Program-made: the position numbers and the translations under genes
Origin: a virus
DNA length: 36,514 bases
Strand: one strand, 5' to 3'
Virus record (IMG/VR): IMGVR_UViG_3300011116_000181
Span: 1-36,514 of that record
Shown: in pieces, positions 28,920-36,383 of the stretch
How the letters are laid out: every line of letters begins with the position of its first letter
Numbering within the stretch: position 1 is the first letter of the stretch
Notes under the pieces: model-generated
What the model was told of the DNA's origin: nothing
Databases searched by the model: none
The model's input: the letters and a program-made list of their open reading frames with translations, nothing else

Positions 28920-29506
28920 TGAAACAACGAAACATAGGCGCTGAAATAAAATCACTTCTTTTGCAAAAAACTTCCAATCGTGAAATTAGGAAGCGATTAA
29001 ATTGTTCTGGCGCTACCGTTAGCTATCACGCTAAAAAATTAGGAATTTTTAAAACGCATAGACCGACTTACGATTGGTCTTTAGTGCAAAACGACATTGA
29101 TGCTGGGATGTCAATGTATGAAATCATGAAAAAACATGGTTTCTGTAAAGCGTCTTGGTCTAAAGCTATAGCAACAAGGAAAATTACTCGTCGCAGCAAA
29201 TTTAATGAGCTTTCTTTTTACGAATTAATCGCGCTTTTTTCTGGGAAACGCATCAATTCTTATCGCAAGCGGTTGTTAAGAAATCACATAGCCACGGAAC
29301 TTGGTGCGTATGTTTGTAGCGAATGTGGATTAGGGGAATGGCGTGGCAAAAAGCTTTCTTTAGAGCTTGATCACATTGACGGAAACCCAAGAAACAACGC
29401 TAGAAGCAATTTGCGCTTACTTTGCCCAAACTGTCATTGCACGACAAATACTTGGCGCGGCAGAAACAATCGAAAAATCAGCCATCCCCCTCGGGAGGCC
29501 ACTTAA
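28919..29506 (+). CDS. HNH homing-type endonuclease
   Basis: This 195-residue protein has an N-terminal helix-turn-helix (NREIRKRLNCSGATVSYHAK), a second short HTH-like region and a C-terminal HNH domain. The HNH domain has YVCSECGLGEW, LELDHIDGNPRNNARSNLRL, LCPNCHC. Two CxxC pairs bind zinc, and DHIDG with N and H are the catalytic elements. The ATG begins on the last base of the tRNA CCA. AGGTGA in the tRNA acceptor strand is its only ribosome site. The gene is clearly AT-rich compared with its neighbours, so recent transfer is likely. It would cut an allele lacking itself. Confidence 0.88.
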   Translation: MKQRNIGAEIKSLLLQKTSNREIRKRLNCSGATVSYHAKKLGIFKTHRPTYDWSLVQNDIDAGMSMYEIMKKHGFCKASWSKAIATRKITRRSKFNELSFYELIALFSGKRINSYRKRLLRNHIATELGAYVCSECGLGEWRGKKLSLELDHIDGNPRNNARSNLRLLCPNCHCTTNTWRGRNNRKISHPPREAT

Positions 29507-29672
29507 AGGAACGGGTCTGTAGGAAGTAACGACCGTTGCACTTACAGACCCCCTTTAGGTAGTCCTCTACCTCGGGGTGAGAACAATAGTACCCCTGCCC
29601 GTTAGCGGGGCAGAAGAACACGCACATCTGGCACGGATCAAACCGTTTCCAATCTACCGACTTCTCATCCAT
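29478..29672 (-). CDS. Small Cys-rich zinc-binding-like protein
   Basis: The start is the ATG at 29672, inside the end of the metallophosphoesterase gene. The 64-residue product has KRFDPCQMCVFFCPANGQGY, then YCSHPEVEDYLKGVCKCNGR. It holds six Cys in CxxC, Cx9C and CxC spacing, suggesting zinc binding. A longer frame begins at 29708 but adds only a basic shadow. Its last 29 bases overlap the end of the HNH gene on the opposite strand. Function is unknown. Confidence 0.65.
   Translation of the reverse strand: MDEKSVDWKRFDPCQMCVFFCPANGQGYYCSHPEVEDYLKGVCKCNGRYFLQTRSFKWPPEGDG
29504..29557. terminator. Long imperfect stem-loop at the convergence of the two units
   Basis: GGGTCTGTA (29513-29521) pairs with TACAGACCC (29543-29551), and outside it TAAAGG (29504-29509) pairs with CCTTTA (29552-29557), with a 3-base bulge. 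The stem starts at the HNH stop codon and lies inside the Cys-rich gene. There is no T-run, so it is not a standard intrinsic terminator. It may still slow or stop opposing transcripts or protect mRNA ends. Confidence 0.4.
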
Positions 29673-30718
29673 CGCAGGTATTCCGCGCCTTCTTCGGGTT
29701 CCCACCAAACCTTAATTAAATCAGGATGGTTGGGCGGTAAATCAGGGTTAATTGTTGTCAGGGCGCACGGAGACAACGAATTGTCCCTAAAGCCCCTCTC
29801 CTTGGCGTAGCGGTCATATACCTTATAACTCGCCACTTTCATCGTGTGCATCGTAATGCCCGTTATAGGGTCTTTAAGAACGCTATAAGCGCTTTCGTGC
29901 TTGTGTCCTGCCACGTACAGGTGGTCGCGTGTACCCATTAGGGCGGCCTTCATAGGCCCGTGGGCGGGGTTCCATATGCTAGATCCCGCATGATCGTGGC
30001 GGGCGTTGACGCGCACCTCTAGCCCGTTGGGAAACCGCAACGCAATGCGAGCCTCGGACGACTTGTAGAGGGCGTTCTGCTGCTTGGCTATCCACTTCAG
30101 CGGATCGCCAGACCCAGACCACAAATCGTGGTTACCACCAATCATGTACAGCCAGTCGCAGCGGTTGACGAACCACTCTGCAAGCTTCCACGCCTGCGCC
30201 GCTGACGTACTCTGGTCGGCGTAAAGCCTTGCCAAACGTCCCGTCCAGTTATTCGTGGTATCGCCTACGTTGCAGGCAAACAGCCCCTCTGTGGCGTTGA
30301 CAAGGGCGGTATGGCGCTCAATGGCCTCAATGTCACAGCCGTCATCGTCTACGTGCGGGTCGCCAAAGTGCAGCAAGCCGATAGCGCCTGACAGCTTGAC
30401 CCGAATCGGGATGAGCTTGGACGCCTCCTCATGCTCGCGCTTGTGGGCAAACTTGCGCTTGCGCTGCTCAATCAGTTCTTCGATGGAAACGTCGTCATCC
30501 GGCAGCGGGGTGAACTCAAACGCCCCGCGCTCAACAATCGGGCGACCGGGATGGTACGTGGATTCGGGGACAACAACGCCTTGATCCTTTAGCCGCTTAA
30601 GCCGCAGCAACAAGGTGCGCTCATTCATGCCAAGCTTGGTGGCAACGATGGCGCGGATGCCGTTGGCTTCTTCTAGGAGTTTAAGTATCTGCTCATCAGT
30701 CGCTTTTTTTGCTACCAC
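29654..30718 (-). CDS. Calcineurin-like metallophosphoesterase with N-terminal HTH
   Basis: This 354-residue protein starts with GTG, with GGAAGG before it. The first 50 residues form a Fis/HTH-like helix-turn-helix (QILKLLEEANGIRAIVATKL, GMNERTLLLRLKRLKDQGV). The phosphoesterase domain follows with all metal motifs: LLHFGDPHVDDD, CNVGDTTNN, IGGNHDLW, an ARHDHAG histidine and VAGHKHES. These enzymes use two metals to cut phosphodiesters. The fused DNA-binding start suggests a DNA or RNA substrate. It sits in the lysis end of the operon, which is unusual. Confidence 0.82.
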   Translation of the reverse strand: MVAKKATDEQILKLLEEANGIRAIVATKLGMNERTLLLRLKRLKDQGVVVPESTYHPGRPIVERGAFEFTPLPDDDVSIEELIEQRKRKFAHKREHEEASKLIPIRVKLSGAIGLLHFGDPHVDDDGCDIEAIERHTALVNATEGLFACNVGDTTNNWTGRLARLYADQSTSAAQAWKLAEWFVNRCDWLYMIGGNHDLWSGSGDPLKWIAKQQNALYKSSEARIALRFPNGLEVRVNARHDHAGSSIWNPAHGPMKAALMGTRDHLYVAGHKHESAYSVLKDPITGITMHTMKVASYKVYDRYAKERGFRDNSLSPCALTTINPDLPPNHPDLIKVWWEPEEGAEYLRWMRSR

Positions 30719-30929
30719 GATTTGCCTTCCGTTTTACCGTAATGCCGAGTTCCTTTCGGCGCTTTTCGGTTCTGTCCGGGGCTAACACGGCCCGCCACTC
30801 CAGATGGCCGTCAACAAGGCGATATTCTTCTTTGTGCGTTAGCGCACAGTCGCAGCACTCGGTGTAGGTATAGCCCTTGACCCTATACCAAGTGCCTTCG
30901 TTCATCTGCACAACAGGAATTTTCTTCAT
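30696..30929 (-). CDS. Small basic hypothetical protein
   Basis: This 77-residue protein overlaps the endolysin stop (ATGA) and the next gene's start. It has MKKIPVVQMNEGTWYRVKGY, then YTECCDCALTHKEEYRLVDG, with three Cys and one His that could hold a metal. It ends in basic KRRKELGITVKRKANRGSKK. No membrane segment is seen, so it is not an obvious spanin. Function is unknown. Confidence 0.65.
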   Translation of the reverse strand: MKKIPVVQMNEGTWYRVKGYTYTECCDCALTHKEEYRLVDGHLEWRAVLAPDRTEKRRKELGITVKRKANRGSKKSD

Positions 30930-31381
30930 AACAAGCGTGCCTCTGCCTGTCTGCGCCTTACAAGTCCGGGTAGTACTTTACCCCCGCCACGAACCCATTT
31001 TGCTAACTGCTCTTTTGCCCCTTCCCAATCTTTTACGTCAATTCTTCGGCGCAATGTAGATGCTCTATATCGCCCTACGCCGAGGTTATACGCAAAATCT
31101 ATCATAGCCGCTAGTGCTTTCGGCTCTGTGACAAGCCCCGGCGATGCCTTTAGCACCCTTTTTGCGTAGTTATGCCGCAATTCTTGGATCAGCCAAAGAT
31201 TGGCCGTTTCTTTGGTAATAGGCGGGTCATCCATCGTGACCTTGGTTCCGTCCGGCTTGTAGACGGTTCCGTAGCCTATGGTGGGATAGCCAGCGGGGCA
31301 GATATACGGCTTGCTTCGGAATCCCTCAAAGTGTCTGCATAACTCTGCCGCTATCTCTATGGCCTCATCGAGTGCGCTCAT
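30926..31381 (-). CDS. Endolysin, GH24 (T4-type) lysozyme
   Basis: From the ATG at 31381 the product is 151 residues. A frame to 31396 adds 5 residues. The catalytic pattern E-x8-C-x5-T (E19, C28, T34 in HFEGFRSKPYI, C, PAGYPT) matches GH24 lysozymes, with Cys at the place of the usual Asp, as in some relatives. Later AMIDFAYNLGVGRYRASTLR and KVLPGLVRRRQAEARLL complete the family features. No signal or anchor is seen, so release should need the holin. It hydrolyses peptidoglycan at lysis. Confidence 0.9.
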   Translation of the reverse strand: MSALDEAIEIAAELCRHFEGFRSKPYICPAGYPTIGYGTVYKPDGTKVTMDDPPITKETANLWLIQELRHNYAKRVLKASPGLVTEPKALAAMIDFAYNLGVGRYRASTLRRRIDVKDWEGAKEQLAKWVRGGGKVLPGLVRRRQAEARLL

Positions 31382-31832
31382 AGACGCGACCCACAAACCA
31401 GAATGACAGGATCATGTTGAGTACGGCCATATCGTCCACGCTCCACATGGACGTTAAAACTTGCTTCCAATCACCGTTTTGCTCAAGGGCGATCAGGAAC
31501 GCGGCGACTTTAACGGCGGCGTAAGCAATAACGAACAGGTACGTTACGAACGGCCTAACAAGGGCAGATACGGCAGCCACCCATTTACCGGCTGCTTGTG
31601 CGGTGGCGCTCTGTTCCTTGAACGCCTCCCCAATTGCATCTACCTCGGCCATCGTCATCTGGGCTTCGGTCTGCCGCATGGCGATTTCGCCCCTTACTTG
31701 GGCAAACCGCATTTCGGCATCTAGCATGGCTAATTCGTGTTTACGCTCGTTCTTCTGGTCAAAAAACTTGAGGGCTTCCGGCGCTAATCGCAGGAGGCCG
31801 CCAAACACGCCGCCAAGCAAGGTTTCCATCAT
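31365..31832 (-). CDS. Holin-like membrane protein
   Basis: Translation is taken from the ATG at 31832, overlapping the upstream stop (ATGATG context), giving 155 residues. The first 20 residues (METLLGGVFGGLLRLAPEAL) are amphipathic, followed by a charged helix (KFFDQKNERKHELAMLDAEM). Hydrophobic segments lie at WVAAVSALVRPFVTYLFVIA with AYAAVKVAAFLIAL and at DDMAVLNMILSFWFVGRVYE. This arrangement is known from three-segment holins of short-tailed phages. Its neighbours on both sides are lysis genes. It should open the inner membrane for the endolysin. Confidence 0.75.
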   Translation of the reverse strand: MMETLLGGVFGGLLRLAPEALKFFDQKNERKHELAMLDAEMRFAQVRGEIAMRQTEAQMTMAEVDAIGEAFKEQSATAQAAGKWVAAVSALVRPFVTYLFVIAYAAVKVAAFLIALEQNGDWKQVLTSMWSVDDMAVLNMILSFWFVGRVYERTR

Positions 31833-32035
31833 TTCCAGAGCCAATCAATGACTTTGACAAAAACGCCGCCAATAACCGCCGCAAACCCACCTACGGCCAT
31901 AAGCGTTTTCCAGCCGCCTTTAGCCTGCGCCAGCATTAACTTGATTTCGTGTACGTCCTTCTTCATTTCGGCCATATCCGCTTGCAAGGTCTCAATCTGT
32001 GCGTCGTGGCGGCCAATGTCCCGTGCCATTTCCAT
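31829..32035 (-). CDS. XhlA-like small coiled-coil membrane protein
   Basis: This 68-residue protein has a coiled-coil region (DAQIETLQADMAEMKKDVHE, IKLMLAQAKGG) and a C-terminal membrane segment (WKTLMAVGGFAAVIGGVFVK, VIDWLWK). This is the XhlA/haemolysin-accessory pattern of phage lysis modules. AAGGAG precedes the ATG. It likely helps the holin-like protein in membrane disruption. Confidence 0.78.
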   Translation of the reverse strand: MEMARDIGRHDAQIETLQADMAEMKKDVHEIKLMLAQAKGGWKTLMAVGGFAAVIGGVFVKVIDWLWK

Positions 32036-32046
32036 CGTCTAGCTCC

Positions 32047-33477
32047 TTACGGGTGGGTCGCTTTGTAAGCGTCAAATTCGGCTTTGAGTTCTTGGATTGC
32101 CTTAATTAGCGGGGCAATCATTTCCTCATAGCCAATCGACATAACGGCGTCACCGCCTTTGATCGTGTGATCTTGGTAACCGCCAAAGTCCACGCCCATG
32201 CTGTCCATTACGGCTTTAACCTCTTGCGCCACTAAACCGTGGTGCAATCGACTGCGCTTATGGGTGCCATCGTGGGTTATGTTGGCGAGCTTGCAGGCTT
32301 CCTGCCACGCTTCAATTTCTTCCGGCGTTGCATCTGGGCTGGGGGCAGGTGGGCGGTAATCCTCACGCATATCCCATCGGAACATACGCGGCTGCAATTG
32401 CATCACAAAATCCAATCCTAAATTGGTTGTTTGGATGTCGGCTTTATCACGCTCATCGGAGCGATTTTGCACAGCGCCATAGGCATACGTTGTGGTTGAC
32501 GAATTGCCAAGCTGAACTTGATTAGAACCCGTAATTTCAGCCTGATAACCAAGGCAAGTGACGTTATCTTGCGTGGTTACTGACGAATAACCTGCGGCAG
32601 AACCGATAGCGGTATTGTTAGCGCCAGAGGTAATAACGCGCATCGCCCAAAAACCAACAGCGGTGTTATCGGCTCCAGTAGAGGATGAGCCAACACCTTG
32701 GATTGCCGAGTTGCCAATGCCGGTATTGCCATTGCCCTGCATATTTCTGCCGGTTTGATTACCGACATAGGCATTGAAAGAAGCGTTATAAGCAGCGCCC
32801 GCGTCATACCCAACATAAGCGTTTGAAACGCCGGTGGTAACAGCCGTTCCCGCATTAACGCCAACAAATGCGTTTAGTGTTCCAGTTGTAATGCTGTCGC
32901 CTGCGCCAACACCAAGCCCAGTATTAGACGCTCCTGTAAAACCCGTTAAATTAAAAACAGCAGGATTAACCATTTGGAACCGAGTACCGTCGTAAATAAC
33001 GGCAACGGTTTGTCCTGACTTAATTTCTGCCGCCGACAGCGCCGTAGTGCCGTTCTTGGTAACGCTTTTTGCGCCAAGGCTGTTGATGTTGAGCGTAACA
33101 GCGCCGGTATTGTCGCCAGCGGCCACGAAGTAAAACATCTGTCCTGCGGCATAGGCGGCAAGCGAGGGCGTCAGAGAGCCTGTAATCGTGTCTGTGCCGC
33201 TAATTGAGCCAATCAACTTGACCGTGGTGCTTTGCACCTGCCCGAGCGTGGCGGCATCCGTGGCATCCGTGCCGACAGCAAGACCCGTGAGCTTGTTGCT
33301 ACCCATCGGGATGTTGGCGGTCGGGGTGGTCTGACCGTCTTTGGTAAGACAGGTGGAGAGGCCAGTAGCAAGGTCAGCGGTCAGGGCGTTAAACGCCGTG
33401 CTGCTAATGACGGTGCCTGATACGACAGGCTGACCTGCCGTGTTGATTACAAATGTGCCGGAACCGTTAAAACTCAC
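32047..33477 (-). CDS. Tail fibre/spike with C-terminal S74 chaperone
   Basis: This 476-residue fibre starts with GTG (GGAG 8 bases before). The N-terminal part (MSFNGSGTFVINTAGQPVVS and GTVISSTAFNALTADLATGL) is a virion-attachment type. The middle is Gly/Ala/Asn-rich beta repeats (TGIGNSAIQGVGSS, NTAIGSAAGYSSV). The C-terminal about 130 residues form a Peptidase_S74 intramolecular chaperone with NRSDERDKADIQ (catalytic Ser/Lys pattern), FRWDMREDYRPP and HHGLVAQEVKAVMDSMG. The chaperone trimerises the fibre and then cuts itself off. It lies by the lysis cassette, apart from the other fibres. Confidence 0.88.
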   Translation of the reverse strand: MSFNGSGTFVINTAGQPVVSGTVISSTAFNALTADLATGLSTCLTKDGQTTPTANIPMGSNKLTGLAVGTDATDAATLGQVQSTTVKLIGSISGTDTITGSLTPSLAAYAAGQMFYFVAAGDNTGAVTLNINSLGAKSVTKNGTTALSAAEIKSGQTVAVIYDGTRFQMVNPAVFNLTGFTGASNTGLGVGAGDSITTGTLNAFVGVNAGTAVTTGVSNAYVGYDAGAAYNASFNAYVGNQTGRNMQGNGNTGIGNSAIQGVGSSSTGADNTAVGFWAMRVITSGANNTAIGSAAGYSSVTTQDNVTCLGYQAEITGSNQVQLGNSSTTTYAYGAVQNRSDERDKADIQTTNLGLDFVMQLQPRMFRWDMREDYRPPAPSPDATPEEIEAWQEACKLANITHDGTHKRSRLHHGLVAQEVKAVMDSMGVDFGGYQDHTIKGGDAVMSIGYEEMIAPLIKAIQELKAEFDAYKATHP

Positions 33478-33482
33478 GAGGC

Positions 33483-34979
33483 TTACTCCTGTTCTTGCGC
33501 TGCCAATGCGCCAGCGATTGCGCCTGTTGTGCCACGGGGCATTTGGCCGGGTTGTTTAGTTAAACCGCGTTGCAATGCCTTACTTAATGCCAAGTTACGC
33601 GCCCCATAACGCAGCGCCGGGTAGGTCAAAGCGAGATAAGGGTCTTGGCCGATAAACGGCAATGTCGCAGCGCCACCTGCCGTCATCGCAAAATCCAATG
33701 CACTAACGCCGGGGCTACCTGACTTTTCGGGAACCGCAGCGGCTTTGGGGAAAGCACCTGCAAACCGCGCCGCTTGCTCTAACTCGGGCGACAGCGGTTT
33801 ACCTTTTTTCAGTAACGCGGCTAGTTTGGCGGCATTGACGTTGCCCGTGGTCTCTAACGCGCCCTCAACCGTGTAGGTTTTAGCAATAGTGCGTCGAGCA
33901 TCATCAAACTTGCGGGCCAAATCGGCACGGCCAATCTGCTGTAAATGGCGATTTACCATTTCTTCCAATGCTTCCGCTGCGTCGCGCTGCGCCCTACCAA
34001 GCGCCTTATTGGAGGGAACAGCCGAACTTGCACCAGATAAGTTATCAGTTGCTGCTTTACGCAGTTCCTTGATGTATTCAATCGCTGATTCAGCATCAAA
34101 CGATTTTTTACGCATTGAAGTAACTAAATCTTGGATTTCCTCAACGGAACCAATATTTGCTTCTGGAAAATCTTTAGATATGCGCGAAGATGCTTTCTTT
34201 AAATTTCTTAAATCTCGGAAATACGGACGATCCGCAGTAATTCGACCAGCATCTTTAAGGTCTTTATAAACTTCACCCGCTTGCGTACGCAATTCGGACA
34301 AAGATTCTCGCGTAATCGGCTGGTTTTGCGACAAACCGACTGATTTAGCGGCAAGAGCATTGGTAATGTCTTGGTTGCGACCAGACGCGATCTGCTGCGT
34401 TGCGGCTTTGCCTGCCACACTTTCTAACGCCACATTACGCACAGACGGCTTAACAGAAGCCGGGGGAACCACGTAGCCAGCAGGCTGCGCTTTGGCAAAC
34501 TCTCGCTCTGCCGTAGTCGGTGCGCGTTGGAAATTCTCTGGCGCTTGGCGTCCAACTTGCGGCATAGGTACGCGGGAACCGGCCATAGCCGACTGCACTA
34601 CGCCTAACCCACGCTCCAGACCAGTCTGCGGCTCTGGCAACCCAATTTGCGTCATGGTGCGCTGCAATGCTTCTGACGGCATTTGCTGTTGCGAACCCGT
34701 TGTCATGTTGTAGAGCGACATAGCCGCATCTGCTGCCATGCCGGGGATGCCGGTAACGCCAGTCACAATGTTTCGAGCGGCTAGTCCACCCTGACGCAGC
34801 ATATCTTGCGGCAATGTGCGTATTTGGTCGCTCAATGACGGGCCTTGTGGCGCAGCAGGCGCTTGCGGCATTTGCGGAGCGGCAGGCGTTTCTATTGGCT
34901 GCCACCGACCGTTTCGGTAAACGATCCGTTCACCCGTTTTTCGGTTGACTGCGGTACGCCCTTCCAAAGACTCGGCCAT
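33483..34979 (-). CDS. Large virion protein, probably ejected internal protein
   Basis: This 498-residue protein starts MAESLEGRTAVNRKTGERIV and continues YRNGRWQPIETPAAPQMPQA. A hydrophobic segment near residues 68-88 (NIVTGVTGIPGMAADAAMSL) leads into helical regions (SIEYIKELRKAATDN-like core: AESAIEYIKELRKAA). The C-terminus has Gly/Ala-rich possible membrane segments (SALDFAMTAGGAATLPFIGQ). Long helices with hydrophobic ends are typical of proteins ejected with DNA by short-tailed phages. The assignment is by position and composition only. Confidence 0.65.
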   Translation of the reverse strand: MAESLEGRTAVNRKTGERIVYRNGRWQPIETPAAPQMPQAPAAPQGPSLSDQIRTLPQDMLRQGGLAARNIVTGVTGIPGMAADAAMSLYNMTTGSQQQMPSEALQRTMTQIGLPEPQTGLERGLGVVQSAMAGSRVPMPQVGRQAPENFQRAPTTAEREFAKAQPAGYVVPPASVKPSVRNVALESVAGKAATQQIASGRNQDITNALAAKSVGLSQNQPITRESLSELRTQAGEVYKDLKDAGRITADRPYFRDLRNLKKASSRISKDFPEANIGSVEEIQDLVTSMRKKSFDAESAIEYIKELRKAATDNLSGASSAVPSNKALGRAQRDAAEALEEMVNRHLQQIGRADLARKFDDARRTIAKTYTVEGALETTGNVNAAKLAALLKKGKPLSPELEQAARFAGAFPKAAAVPEKSGSPGVSALDFAMTAGGAATLPFIGQDPYLALTYPALRYGARNLALSKALQRGLTKQPGQMPRGTTGAIAGALAAQEQE

Positions 34980-34981
34980 CG

Positions 34982-36127
34982 TTATTGCTCCAAGTCAAAA
35001 CCGTCGGGCAACTCCGTCGCAGGCGCGTTGAAATACGTGCCTTCGCGCAGTTGTGAAGATTTCTGCCTATTGAATTGCAATCGGCGTTCAGCGGCTTGCA
35101 AAGCACGGTCAAGCACCGCATTGCGAGTCTTAATTGGCAGACTTGAGGAACCTTGCAATTCCAACAAGATTGCGCGTTCGCCTTCGGTTGGTGCTGCGCC
35201 GAAAATTGATCGCAACTGCGGCAACACTTGCTGTTTGAGCAACAAATCAAACTCAAGCGTTTCCTTTGCGCCCGCTGGCTCAATGGAATCCGGCAGCAAG
35301 GTAGCGGCCTGCGCTCGCTGACCCGCTCCCAAACCCTCAAACGATTTGTCACTCAAAGCGCGAGCTTGTTTGAGGAGGTCAATGCCCGTTTCCGTGGCAA
35401 GGATGTTTTCGTCAGTCTCAAAAACTTCATTTTGTACGGTGGGCGAGAGCGCCTTACCGCCACGGCCACCCGTGCGCTCACGGAGTGATATTTCCCGACC
35501 TTTATAACCAAGCATGGCTTGCTGATATGGCGTTAGAGCGCCTTCTTCTGGCAATTCAATACCAAGTTCTTTAACCGTTCCGCGTTTGCCAACAATGACG
35601 CCCTTTCCGTCTTTAGTACGCACAACCGTAGTGCCAAATTCTTCGGCTTCGGTCGGCGTCATGGAACGCTCAAGGGCGGCAGCCAACAGCGGTGCGCGGC
35701 GCAATGCAGCTGTGCCAACCGGGGTCATCGCCACATTCATTGCGTCCTCTAGATCGCGGCGATATTGCGAGGTCGGCTGGAATTCTTCCAGCGTGGTTTG
35801 TTCGGGAATAGCAGCAGGAGTAGCCGCTTTCGGGTCGTACACATACCCACCGCGCAATCGACCGGCAATCTGCCGTCCTGCGGCGCTTTCCATTTCCTCG
35901 GCCTTGGTTGCCGCTTCACCCGCTTTCTTGCGCTGACGGGCGCTCATAAACGATTGCAGGGCAGCAACAAGTGGAGCAGCAGCAGGGGTCGGAGCGTCAG
36001 AACCAGAGAGCGGGCGGTAAGCCTGTGCCTCTAAGGCTTCTGCCATCGCCTGACGGCGGCGAGCCTCGGCAATCTGACGCTCGTATGCAGATGGTTCTGC
36101 AAAAGTCGGTACATAGTTAATCGGCAT
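34982..36127 (-). CDS. Internal virion-like protein, complete copy
   Basis: This is taken from the ATG at 36127, since GGAG has a good 9-base spacing. A TTG at 36133 is 3 bases from it and less suitable. The 381-residue product begins MPINYVPTFAEPSAYERQIA and has a helical N-terminus, then RGGYVYDPKAATPAAIPEQT. Later come GYKGREISLRERTGGRGGKA, DILATETGIDLLKQ-like helices and PAGAKETLEFDLLLKQQVLP. It is probably a minor virion protein ejected with the DNA. Its first 79 codons are repeated at the left window edge in a diverged version. Confidence 0.65.
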   Translation of the reverse strand: MPINYVPTFAEPSAYERQIAEARRRQAMAEALEAQAYRPLSGSDAPTPAAAPLVAALQSFMSARQRKKAGEAATKAEEMESAAGRQIAGRLRGGYVYDPKAATPAAIPEQTTLEEFQPTSQYRRDLEDAMNVAMTPVGTAALRRAPLLAAALERSMTPTEAEEFGTTVVRTKDGKGVIVGKRGTVKELGIELPEEGALTPYQQAMLGYKGREISLRERTGGRGGKALSPTVQNEVFETDENILATETGIDLLKQARALSDKSFEGLGAGQRAQAATLLPDSIEPAGAKETLEFDLLLKQQVLPQLRSIFGAAPTEGERAILLELQGSSSLPIKTRNAVLDRALQAAERRLQFNRQKSSQLREGTYFNAPATELPDGFDLEQ

Positions 36128-36383
36128 TTTCAAAGTCTCCCCTGTAACTGCCGCCCTGCGGCGTCGTCATACCGGGTGATTTAGGCTTGGGTTGGGTTAG
36201 CGGCGTCTTGGGGAAAACGCGGCCAAACTGCGGTTGTGCCGGAACCATCGTCATTGGGTTCGGCGTGTACTGCATATCTTGGGGAGGCGTGAAGTTGTCC
36301 ATGCTGCCGCGCTGCTGAAGGGCGTTTGCCAGCTTCTGCTGTCGGCTCATGGGGCCACTAAAGGTCTGGTATCTGCCGTTCAC
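36117..36383 (-). CDS. Small Pro/Gln-rich hypothetical protein (right copy)
   Basis: This is the right-hand version of the gene at 228-494, 88 residues with QPKPKSP instead of LKPKSP. The GTG start follows the stop of the large Ala/Gln-rich gene with GGAGGT at 6 bases. Most differences from the left copy are synonymous, showing selection on the protein. It overlaps the next gene by 11 bases. Function is unknown. Confidence 0.7.
   Translation of the reverse strand: MNGRYQTFSGPMSRQQKLANALQQRGSMDNFTPPQDMQYTPNPMTMVPAQPQFGRVFPKTPLTQPKPKSPGMTTPQGGSYRGDFENAD

Noticed and set aside
28845-29506. tRNA as a phage integration attachment site
   Set aside because: No integrase gene and no second copy of the tRNA end are seen in the window.
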